Shown here piece after piece: positions 1-4,706 of a stretch of 7,675 nt of DNA. The notes beneath the pieces were generated by a model that ran no database searches, was not told the DNA's origin, and worked only from the letters and a program-made list of their open reading frames with translations. The position numbers were made by a program, and so were the translations under genes. Origin of the DNA: an uncultured Corynebacterium sp. (lineage in GTDB: Bacteria; Actinomycetota; Actinomycetes; Mycobacteriales; Mycobacteriaceae); NCBI GenBank assembly GCA_943908385.1, contig CALTTF010000079.1, positions 1 through 7,675 of the forward strand. The letters run 5' to 3'. Numbering within the stretch: position 1 is the stretch's first letter; each line of letters starts with the position of its first letter.

Positions 1-48
1 CGTGAAAAACTAGAAGAACTATTCAACGGTGGCGCAATCACCGCATGA
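1..48 (+). CDS. C-terminal fragment of an unrecognised protein
   Basis: The first 45 bases read in frame 1 as 15 codons ending in KLEELFNGGAITA, followed by a TGA stop at 46-48. The other two plus frames meet stops at once, and the minus strand shows no convincing reading. The residue mix (charged helix, then a small-residue tail) looks like a normal protein C-terminus. The fragment is too short to assign a family. It would converge on hisS, leaving about 117 bp between the two stop codons. It could be a chance open frame, since only 15 codons are visible. Confidence 0.45.
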   Translation, partial: REKLEELFNGGAITA

Positions 49-54
49 TCCCGC

Positions 55-80
55 CAACGGGACCTTTCGGTGCCACGTTG
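55..80. terminator. Imperfect hairpin between convergent genes
   Basis: CAACG (55-59) pairs with CGTTG (76-80), and inner GG/CC and ACC/GGT pairs close on a four-base loop. Two single-base bulges interrupt the stem. It starts 7 bases after the stop of the partial plus-strand gene, where a terminator would be expected. No T-run follows on either strand, so it is at best a weak or factor-assisted transcript end. Confidence 0.25.
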
Positions 81-127
81 TGAATAGGGATCCTCGAATA
101 GGTATCTAGAAATCCGCGGCAGGGAAT

Positions 128-154
128 CACCCCGCAGATAAACACCCCGCAGAT
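128..154. repeat. Short direct repeat, 15-bp period
   Basis: The 12-mer CACCCCGCAGAT occurs at 128-139 and again at 143-154, separated by AAA. Just upstream, GAATAGG occurs at 82-88 and 96-102 (period 14). Both lie in the non-coding spacer just beyond the hisS stop. No known element is recognised. They may be slippage duplications or remnants of a longer repeat. Confidence 0.6.
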
Positions 155-165
155 CGGTCTCGCGC

Positions 166-1473
166 CTACTCCTCGGCCGGTTTGTCCTCCGGGACGAAGA
201 TCGCGTCGATGATCGCGCCGGCGTCGAGGGCGACGGTCTTCTGGGACTGGTTCTCGAGGTTCTTGACGGTGATCTCACCGGCTTCGAGCTCGCGGTCGCC
301 GAGGACGAGGGCGGTGTGGGCGCCGGAGCGGTCGGCACCTTTCATGGCGCCCTTGAGGCCGCGGCCGCCGTAGGCCATGTCGGCGGAGATGCCGTTGTGG
401 CGGAGTTCGTCGATAAGCGTGGCCATCTTCTTGGTGGCTTCGGGGCCGATTCCGACGCCGTAGACCTGGACGCGCTGGTCGACACCGTCGAGGGTGACGC
501 CTTCGGCTTCGAGGGCGAGCACGGCGCGGTCGACGCCGAGGCCGAAACCGATGCCAGAGAGGTCCTGGCCGCCGATCTGGGCCATGAGGCCGTCGTAGCG
601 TCCGCCGCCACCGATGCCGGACTGAGCGCCGAGGCCGTCGTGGACGAACTCGAAGCAGGTCTTGGTGTAGTAGTCCAGGCCGCGGACCATGCGGGGATTG
701 ATGACGTACTCGATGCCGAGGTCGTCGAGGGCGCCGGTGACGGTCTCGAAGTGCTCGCGGCACTCATCGTCGAGGTGGTCGAGCATGAGCGGGGCGTCGG
801 CGGTCATCTCTTGGACCTCCGGGCGCTTGTCGTCCAAGACGCGCAGCGGGTTGATCTGCGCGCGGTGGCGGGTCTCCTCGTCCAGCGGCAGGTCGAGGAG
901 GAAGTCCTGCAGTTTCTGGCGGTAAGCCGGTCGGCAGTTGCGGTCACCCAAGCTGGTCAGCTCGAGGCGGAACCCGGTGAGGCCGATGGAGCGGTAGCAG
1001 CGGTCGGCGAGGGCGATGACCTCGACGTCGAGAAGCGGGTCATCGACGCCGATCGCCTCGACGCCGACCTGCTGCAGCTGGCGGTAACGGCCGGCCTGCG
1101 GGCGCTCGTAGCGGAAGAACGGGCCGTAGTAGTTGAGCTTGACCGGCAGCTGGCCGCGGTCGAGGTTGTGCTCGATGACCGACCGCATGACGCCCGCGGT
1201 GCCCTCGGGACGCAGGGTGACGGAGCGGTCGCCGCGGTCGGCGAAGGTGTACATCTCCTTCGACACCACGTCGGTGGACTCGCCGACGCCGCGGGCGAAC
1301 AGCGCGGTGTCCTCGAACACCGGCAGCTCAATGTGCTGGTACCCGGCCAGATGCGCCTGGTTAACAAACTCCGAACGCACCGCGTGGAAGGTCGCGGACG
1401 CCGGCGGCACGTAGTCCGGCACCCCCTTCGGCGCGGACAGGGGCTGAAACTTTTCGCTCTTCTCGGTGCTCAC
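166..1473 (-). CDS. hisS: Histidyl-tRNA synthetase (class II)
   Basis: HisRS attaches histidine to tRNA-His in the cytoplasm, using ATP. The 435-residue length is normal for the bacterial enzyme. Class II motif 2 is seen at about residues 120-135 (FRYERPQAGRYRQLQQ). The histidine-binding motifs are at 262-270 (MVRGLDYYT) and 285-296 (SGIGGGGRYDGL), and motif 3 is at 307-316 (GIGFGLGVDR). The C-terminal third (about 330-425) fits the anticodon-binding domain. The start is GTG, giving MSTEKSEKF, and there is no purine-rich ribosome-binding site before it. A TAAGAT hexamer (1482-1487) lies 8 bases upstream, overlapping the stop of the preceding MBL gene, so a leaderless mRNA is possible. Only 11 bases separate the two genes, which suggests co-transcription with possible internal initiation. 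The assignment is secure. Confidence 0.97.
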   Translation of the reverse strand: MSTEKSEKFQPLSAPKGVPDYVPPASATFHAVRSEFVNQAHLAGYQHIELPVFEDTALFARGVGESTDVVSKEMYTFADRGDRSVTLRPEGTAGVMRSVIEHNLDRGQLPVKLNYYGPFFRYERPQAGRYRQLQQVGVEAIGVDDPLLDVEVIALADRCYRSIGLTGFRLELTSLGDRNCRPAYRQKLQDFLLDLPLDEETRHRAQINPLRVLDDKRPEVQEMTADAPLMLDHLDDECREHFETVTGALDDLGIEYVINPRMVRGLDYYTKTCFEFVHDGLGAQSGIGGGGRYDGLMAQIGGQDLSGIGFGLGVDRAVLALEAEGVTLDGVDQRVQVYGVGIGPEATKKMATLIDELRHNGISADMAYGGRGLKGAMKGADRSGAHTALVLGDRELEAGEITVKNLENQSQKTVALDAGAIIDAIFVPEDKPAEE

Positions 1474-1481
1474 GCCGGTCG

Positions 1482-1487
1482 ATCTTA
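1482..1487 (-). promoter_or_regulatory. Candidate -10 element for leaderless hisS
   Basis: TAAGAT on the minus strand fits the corynebacterial -10 pattern TANNNT. It ends 8 bases before the GTG start, which would place the transcript start at or next to the start codon. No convincing -35 is present. It coincides with the TAA stop of the upstream gene, so chance is a real alternative. Confidence 0.35.
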
Positions 1488-2135
1488 GCGCGAACGGCCT
1501 GCGGCGCTGAGATACGGGTTTGTCGTGCGTTCCTGTGCCACCGTCGTGGCGGGGCCGTGGCCGGGCAGGACGTTCAGCGAATCATCCAAGTCCCAGACGG
1601 GGCCGGCGAGGGTGCGGTCCATGGCGGCCGGGTCGCCCAAGGGCAGGTCAGTGCGGCCGATGGAACCGGCGAACAGCACGTCGCCGGCGAAAACGACCTC
1701 TTCGTCGGCCGCGATGAGCAGGGACGATCCCGGCGAATGGCCCGGAGCGTGGACGATACGGAAGTCCATGCCGGCAAACGTCATGGTCTCCCCCGCTTTC
1801 AGGTGGCGCAGGTCGTCCGGCTGCTTCATGGAGTCGACCTCGAAGATGCGGCCGAAGTCGCCGGGCGCACCCCATTTCGGGTCGAGCATCACCTCGTCGT
1901 CGGGGTGGATGTAAACCGGTACTCCGAATTCGGCGCAATCGCGGGTGTGGTCGATGTGGCCGTGGGTGAGGACGACGGCGGTGAGGCGGGCACCGGCGTC
2001 GTCGATAAGCTTCTGCACCTGGGCATGGGAATCCTTGCCTGGATCGACGACGAAAGCCTCGGGGTTCTCCCCCGAGGCGGTGACGACGTACGTGTTGGTG
2101 CCGAACGGTCCTGCGGTGAATCCTGCGATCTGCAT
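1485..2135 (-). CDS. MBL-fold hydrolase, glyoxalase II-like (Rv2581c type)
   Basis: This is a zinc-dependent metallo-beta-lactamase-fold hydrolase, probably cytoplasmic. Starting at the ATG at 2133-2135 it has 216 residues. The metal-binding motif HxHxDH is at residues 58-63 (THGHIDH). Further ligands are likely H133 (PGHSPG), D152 (GDVLFAGSIGRTDL) and H193 (PGHGPA). The core resembles glyoxalase II (hydroxyacylglutathione hydrolase), but the protein is shorter than classical GloB and lacks its C-terminal substrate-binding extension. Actinobacteria make mycothiol rather than glutathione, so the true substrate, perhaps another thioester, is unknown. A longer frame opens at a GTG at 2178-2180. 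I prefer the internal ATG because it begins the conserved MQIAGFTAGPFGTNTYVV strand and is preceded by a TAGACT -10-like box at the right spacing. It lies 48 bases downstream of tpx and 11 bases upstream of hisS. Confidence 0.9.
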   Translation of the reverse strand: MQIAGFTAGPFGTNTYVVTASGENPEAFVVDPGKDSHAQVQKLIDDAGARLTAVVLTHGHIDHTRDCAEFGVPVYIHPDDEVMLDPKWGAPGDFGRIFEVDSMKQPDDLRHLKAGETMTFAGMDFRIVHAPGHSPGSSLLIAADEEVVFAGDVLFAGSIGRTDLPLGDPAAMDRTLAGPVWDLDDSLNVLPGHGPATTVAQERTTNPYLSAAGRSR

Positions 2136-2142
2136 GGCCGCC

Positions 2143-2148
2143 AGTCTA
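2143..2148 (-). promoter_or_regulatory. Candidate -10 element for the MBL-fold hydrolase
   Basis: TAGACT on the minus strand (TANNNT pattern) ends 7 bases before the chosen ATG, so transcription could start on the A of the ATG. No ribosome-binding site is present between them. No clear -35 is seen. It supports the shorter protein start. Confidence 0.45.
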
Positions 2149-2183
2149 GACGGCCCGCGCGGATCCGCCGCTGGACCCACTAA

Positions 2184-2681
2184 TTAAGAAAGTGCCTCCA
2201 CGGCGGCGTCGTAGTTGGGCTCATCGGCGATGTCGTCGACAAGCTGCGTGTGGATGATGTTGTGGTCCGCATCCGCGACGACGACGGAGCGGGCGAGCAG
2301 CCCCTTGATCGGCGAACCTTCCATGATGATGCCGTAGTCCTCGCCGAAGGTGGAGCGGAACGCGGAGGCGCTGACGACGTTCTCGATGCCCTCGGCGCCG
2401 CAGAAACGCTGCTGTGCGAACGGCAGGTCCTTGGACACGCACAGGACGACAGTGTTGTCGAGGCCCGCGGCGAGCTCGTTGAAGCGACGCACGGACTGTG
2501 CGCACACGCCGGTGTCAACGGACGGGAAGATGTTCAGAACGATGCGCTTGCCGGCGAAATCAGCATCGGTGACGGCATTCATGTCCCCGCCGACGAGCTC
2601 GAAGGACGGAAGCTTCTCGCCCACTGCGGGCAGATCGCCGGAGGTGGTGGTCGGTTCATTGCGGAAAGAAATGTCAGCCAT
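2184..2681 (-). CDS. tpx: Thiol peroxidase (Tpx, atypical 2-Cys peroxiredoxin)
   Basis: Tpx reduces hydrogen peroxide and organic hydroperoxides using thioredoxin-type electron donors in the cytoplasm. From the ATG at 2679-2681 the protein has 165 residues, matching the family. The peroxidatic cysteine is C60 in PSVDTGVCAQSVRRFN. The resolving cysteine is C94 in FAQQRFCGAEG, in the usual Tpx arrangement of two cysteines in one chain. C81 is an additional cysteine. The frame stays open upstream to a GTG at 2760-2762, but that extension would run through the divergent promoter region. MADISFRNEP matches the start seen in the family, and a TATGCT box lies 7 bases before it. The gene sits between the MBL hydrolase and the cyclophilin, an interval where, from memory, M. 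tuberculosis has no gene. It may be co-transcribed with the MBL gene and hisS. Confidence 0.95.
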   Translation of the reverse strand: MADISFRNEPTTTSGDLPAVGEKLPSFELVGGDMNAVTDADFAGKRIVLNIFPSVDTGVCAQSVRRFNELAAGLDNTVVLCVSKDLPFAQQRFCGAEGIENVVSASAFRSTFGEDYGIIMEGSPIKGLLARSVVVADADHNIIHTQLVDDIADEPNYDAAVEALS

Positions 2682-2688
2682 GGCGCCC

Positions 2689-2694
2689 AGCATA
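2689..2694 (-). promoter_or_regulatory. Candidate -10 element for leaderless tpx
   Basis: TATGCT on the minus strand, within an AT-rich patch (TTTATTTATGCT), ends 7 bases before the tpx ATG. This fits a leaderless transcript beginning at the start codon. The 7 bases between (GGGCGCC) contain no ribosome-binding site. The -35 region is not recognisable. Confidence 0.45.
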
Positions 2695-2738
2695 AATAAA
2701 GGCCGAGCCGCACGCACTGGCGCCCGCACAACGGCTGA

Positions 2739-2744
2739 TACTGT
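2739..2744 (+). promoter_or_regulatory. Candidate -10 element for the cyclophilin gene
   Basis: TACTGT, followed by AATTAT, is the best TANNNT match on the plus strand in the 109-bp divergent interval between tpx and the cyclophilin gene. It would start transcription near 2751, giving a leader of about 40 bases that contains the GGAGG ribosome-binding site. The -35 is poor. Confidence 0.3.
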
Positions 2745-2790
2745 AATTATCCATCTGACCACTCACACCTACCGATGGAGGCCGAAGTCC

Positions 2791-3681
2791 GTGAGCAATA
2801 ACGCGCAGCGCGGCAAAGACGCCCTGAAGGAACTCGACCGCGAGCTCAAGGCCCGCGACCGCAAAGAGAAGAACAAGCCCTGGTCGATCGCGGCCATGGC
2901 GCTGCTGGTCATCGCCCTCGTCGGCGGCGGCATCTACTTGGCAGCGACCTGGGGCTCGGACGAGGACGTCGTCGCCGAGGACCAGAACGAGGAGCAGCAG
3001 GACCAGGAGCAGACGGAGGAGATGGAGCCGGTCGCCCTGAAGAAGGAGCGCTCCGAACCGCTCGATCCGACGGTCACCTGCACCTACACCGAGGACGGCC
3101 AGGGCGAATTCTACAAGGGCCTGCCCGAAGCAGAAGGCGTATCGACGGAGGGCACCGTCGACGTCACCCTCGACACCTCCGCCGGCCCCATCGGCCTGAC
3201 CCTGGACCGCTCCGTCTCGCCGTGCACCGTCAACGCGATCGAGTACCTGGTCAAGGAGGAGTACTACAACGACACCGTGTGCCACCGCCTGACCACTGAG
3301 GGCCTCCACGTCCTGCAGTGCGGCGATCCGAGCGGCACCGGCAGCGGTGGCCCAGGCTTCCAGTTCGCGGACGAGTACCCGGCCGACGACCCGGCGGAGA
3401 GCGAGAACCAGAACGTCCTGTACGAGCGCGGCACCATCGCCATGGCGAACTCGGGCCCGAACACCAACGGTTCCCAGTTCTTCCTCAACTACGGCGATTC
3501 CCCGCTCCCGCCCGCGTACACCTACTTCGGCACGATCAACGAGGAGGGCCTGGCCACCCTCGACAAGATCGCCGAGGCAGGCATCGCTGAGCCGGCGTCC
3601 GAGGAAGAGGCCATGATGGCGAACCCCGGCGACGGCGCCCCCAAGGAGGAAGTGAAGATCAACAGCGCATCGATCGCTTAG
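2791..3681 (+). CDS. ppiB: Membrane-anchored cyclophilin-type peptidyl-prolyl isomerase
   Basis: This cyclophilin catalyses cis-trans isomerisation of prolyl peptide bonds, probably outside the cytoplasmic membrane. The 296-residue protein starts at GTG 2791, preceded by GGAGG (2777-2781) at a 9-base spacing. A charged cytoplasmic N-terminus (1-30) leads into one membrane helix (about 31-54), then a Glu/Gln-rich linker (about 56-80) and a cyclophilin domain (about 121-296). Catalytic-site motifs are CHR at 164-166 (the Arg corresponds to R55 of human CypA) and GTIAMANSGPNTNGSQFF (214-231). The Trp that binds cyclosporin in CypA is absent; the equivalent stretch reads SPLPPAYTYFG. Four cysteines (97, 145, 164, 177) fall in the presumed exported part. 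Length and architecture match M. tuberculosis PpiB (Rv2582), which as I recall has the same neighbours. The C. glutamicum counterpart is, from memory, called ppiA. Confidence 0.93.
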   Translation: MSNNAQRGKDALKELDRELKARDRKEKNKPWSIAAMALLVIALVGGGIYLAATWGSDEDVVAEDQNEEQQDQEQTEEMEPVALKKERSEPLDPTVTCTYTEDGQGEFYKGLPEAEGVSTEGTVDVTLDTSAGPIGLTLDRSVSPCTVNAIEYLVKEEYYNDTVCHRLTTEGLHVLQCGDPSGTGSGGPGFQFADEYPADDPAESENQNVLYERGTIAMANSGPNTNGSQFFLNYGDSPLPPAYTYFGTINEEGLATLDKIAEAGIAEPASEEEAMMANPGDGAPKEEVKINSASIA

Positions 3682-3698
3682 ACTCCACTTTCCCCACC

Positions 3699-3735
3699 CC
3701 GCCCAGTGTGAGCTTACTCACATTGGGCGGTTTTT
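3699..3735 (+). terminator. Rho-independent terminator after the cyclophilin gene
   Basis: A 14-bp stem runs from 3699-3712 to 3717-3730 with a CTTA loop and a single G-T wobble. It is followed directly by TTTTT (3731-3735). It begins 18 bases after the cyclophilin stop, so that gene is probably transcribed alone. Confidence 0.93.
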
Positions 3736-3848
3736 CCTTGCCCGAGCTTAAGGTTGCCGTAACCGCGGCCAGCGCACATACAGCTTATCGACGCCCGCCC
3801 CTTCCCCTCTCCCATATTTCCCGCTTCAACAGTGTGTCTGCACAAATC

Positions 3849-3863
3849 GTTCACCATGTGAAC
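3849..3863. promoter_or_regulatory. Operator-like palindrome
   Basis: GTTCAC-CAT-GTGAAC is a perfect inverted repeat with 6-bp arms and a 3-bp spacer. It lies about 120 bp upstream of the promoter for the secreted protein. Such symmetry is typical of a dimeric regulator site. The arms are in the opposite order to the GlxR/CRP consensus (TGTGA-N6-TCACA), so that regulator is not implied. A second small palindrome, GAAC-GG-GTTC, follows at 3868-3877. Confidence 0.4.
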
Positions 3864-3983
3864 TTCAGAACGGGTTCGCCCATTACGCCCCATTAGCCCC
3901 ATGGAACACATATTTTGACTGCAAACACTTAAGAAAAGCCTGAGAGCCACTTCCCCAACCTGGATAACTGCTCGTTAAAGCCC

Positions 3984-4012
3984 TTGCAGGGCCTATAGCC
4001 CGGCTGTAGAGT
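3984..4012 (+). promoter_or_regulatory. Sigma-A-type promoter for the secreted-protein gene
   Basis: TTGCAG (3984-3989) and TAGAGT (4007-4012) are separated by exactly 17 bp, giving a good housekeeping promoter with an expected start near 4019 and a 5' leader of about 34 bases. A small inverted repeat, GGGC-CTATA-GCCC (3989-4001), occupies the spacer and touches the -35, so a repressor or DNA-conformation effect is possible. Confidence 0.65.
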
Positions 4013-4040
4013 GTTCCACGTCATTGAGAGCTTCTTTCTG

Positions 4041-4047
4041 AAAGGGA
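4041..4047 (+). promoter_or_regulatory. Ribosome-binding site that sets the secreted-protein start
   Basis: AAAGGGA lies 5 bases before the ATG at 4053. It favours that ATG over a GTG at 4011, which lies within the -10 element and would be upstream of the expected transcript start. Confidence 0.75.
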
Positions 4048-4052
4048 CATTC

Positions 4053-4427
4053 ATGAAGATCCGCAAGAGCATCCTTGCTGCCGCTACCGCAGCTACCGTT
4101 TCCGTCTCCGGCGTCGTCGCTGCTCCGGCTTTCGCTGCTGAGCCGACCACCACCGCTACCCCGACGGCAACCGCAACGGCTACGACCACCCCGGCTGCTC
4201 CGTCCACCGCGACGACCACCCCGTCTGGCAAGGCCACCACGACGGAGACGACCACCCCGGAGGAGAAGACCTTCGGTGAGAAGCTCAAGGAGAACTCCTC
4301 CGACGAAAATGGCCAGTGGGATCCGAAGGCCATCACCGCGTGGATCAGCGTCTTCACCGCTGTCCTGGGCCTGATCGGCTCCGTGCTCACCTTCGCCCAG
4401 AAGAACTTCAACTTCCCGAAGTTCTAA
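4053..4427 (+). CDS. Small secreted Thr-rich protein with C-terminal hydrophobic helix, function unknown
   Basis: I do not recognise the family. The 124-residue product starts with a clear Sec signal peptide: basic MKIRK, a hydrophobic run, then APAFA with likely cleavage after A28 or A29. Residues 31-70 are low complexity, with 20 Thr in 40 residues plus Pro and Ala, a likely target for protein O-mannosylation. A charged stretch follows (71-90). A hydrophobic segment at about 93-116 (AITAWISVFTAVLGLIGS and on) precedes a short aromatic/basic tail, KNFNFPKF. The mature chain has no cysteine and no LPXTG motif. It could be anchored in the inner membrane by the C-terminal helix, or inserted in the mycolate outer layer; neither is shown. 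A good promoter, a strong ribosome-binding site and GCT/ACC/AAG-rich codons suggest high expression as a single gene. From memory, C. glutamicum has a small secreted protein at this position beside rel; homology is not verified. Confidence 0.85.
   Translation: MKIRKSILAAATAATVSVSGVVAAPAFAAEPTTTATPTATATATTTPAAPSTATTTPSGKATTTETTTPEEKTFGEKLKENSSDENGQWDPKAITAWISVFTAVLGLIGSVLTFAQKNFNFPKF
4182..4259 (+). repeat. In-frame 12-mer repeats encoding Thr-Thr-Thr-Pro
   Basis: ACGACCACCCCG occurs three times (4182-4193, 4212-4223, 4248-4259), always in the same reading frame and encoding TTTP. The spacing is 30 and 36 bases. Such repeats make the Thr-rich linker prone to length change between strains. Confidence 0.8.
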
Positions 4428-4458
4428 GTCTGGCTTCGAGCATCTAGCTCAGCTCTGA

Positions 4459-4487
4459 CCGCCGCGACACTGTGTCGCGGCGGTTTT
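4459..4487 (+). terminator. Rho-independent terminator after the secreted-protein gene
   Basis: CCGCCGCGAC (4459-4468) pairs perfectly with GTCGCGGCGG (4474-4483) around a 5-base loop and is followed by TTTT (4484-4487). It starts 31 bases after the stop codon. On the minus strand no T-run follows, so it serves the plus-strand gene. Confidence 0.9.
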
Positions 4488-4540
4488 CGCGTTTCTAGGG
4501 ATAGACACGCATCCCAAGGGCTAGCCGCACCATGCGAGTC

Positions 4541-4616
4541 TGGATCTAGATTGCATCTGAAAACTGTGACCTGGGAAAACAGGCACAAGTCGGCCTGAAA
4601 ATGCAATCTAAATCCA
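4541..4616. repeat. 76-bp two-tier inverted repeat between the secreted gene and rel
   Basis: The outer arms, TGGATCTAGATTGCAT (4541-4556) and ATGCAATCTAAATCCA (4601-4616), are complementary over 16 bp with one mismatch. Inside, 4563-4573 pairs with 4580-4590 (10 pairs, two single-base bulges) and closes on GGAAAA. An internal loop carries CTGAAA on both sides (4557-4562 and 4595-4600). No gene or terminator T-run is attached. It may be a mobile miniature element or dispersed repeat, or a structured 3' region of the rel transcript, whose stop is 90 bases away on the minus strand. Confidence 0.8.
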
Positions 4617-4706
4617 CCGTGCGTTTGGACGCCTCAGTTTGAGCACTCGGACTGGGCAGCAAGTTGAGGTTGTGACGGGCTGGGCAGTCTTGGGCAAGGG
4701 TGAAAC

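Larger units (their letters stand above)
3682..4052. other. 371-bp non-coding spacer before the secreted-protein gene
   Basis: No credible gene is present. In order, the spacer holds the cyclophilin terminator (3699-3735), a pyrimidine tract with five C-runs (3794-3822), the palindrome GTTCAC-CAT-GTGAAC (3849-3863), a second palindrome GAAC-GG-GTTC (3868-3877), three CCCAT-type repeats at roughly 10-bp intervals (3878-3905), and an AT-rich stretch (3903-3935). It ends with a promoter (3984-4012) and a ribosome-binding site (4041-4047). A short open frame at 3708-3896 begins inside the terminator and is not credible. The spacer could also encode a small RNA, but no distinct promoter-terminator pair for one is visible. 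Confidence 0.7.

Noticed and set aside
316..1488. Long plus-strand open frame of about 390 codons opposite hisS
   Set aside because: hisS on the other strand has every class II synthetase motif. The antisense product is Val/Ala/Asp/Glu/Gly-rich low-complexity sequence of the kind produced opposite high-GC genes, with no recognisable domain.
2159..2168. Palindrome GCGGATCCGC as a terminator between tpx and the MBL gene
   Set aside because: The palindrome is only 10 bp, has no loop and no following T-run, and is consistent with chance in GC-rich DNA.
2350..2790. Extension of the cyclophilin frame upstream of 2791
   Set aside because: The frame is open but overlaps the start half of tpx on the opposite strand. 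The GTG at 2791 has a well-spaced GGAGG and begins a typical cytoplasmic tail before the membrane helix.
3849..3863. GlxR (CRP-type) binding site
   Set aside because: The consensus reads TGTGA then TCACA. Here the half-sites occur in the reverse order with a 3-bp spacer.
3708..3896. Short plus-strand open frame in the spacer after the cyclophilin gene
   Set aside because: It begins inside the terminator hairpin, has no ribosome-binding site, and runs through the pyrimidine tract and palindromes.
3915..3920. TTGACT as a -35 element
   Set aside because: No TANNNT hexamer lies 16-19 bases downstream, whereas the TTGCAG/TAGAGT pair has ideal spacing.
4424..4606. Minus-strand 60-codon open frame between rel and the secreted-protein gene
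   Set aside because: It spans the terminator hairpin and half of the inverted repeat, has no ribosome-binding site, and shows no protein-like features.
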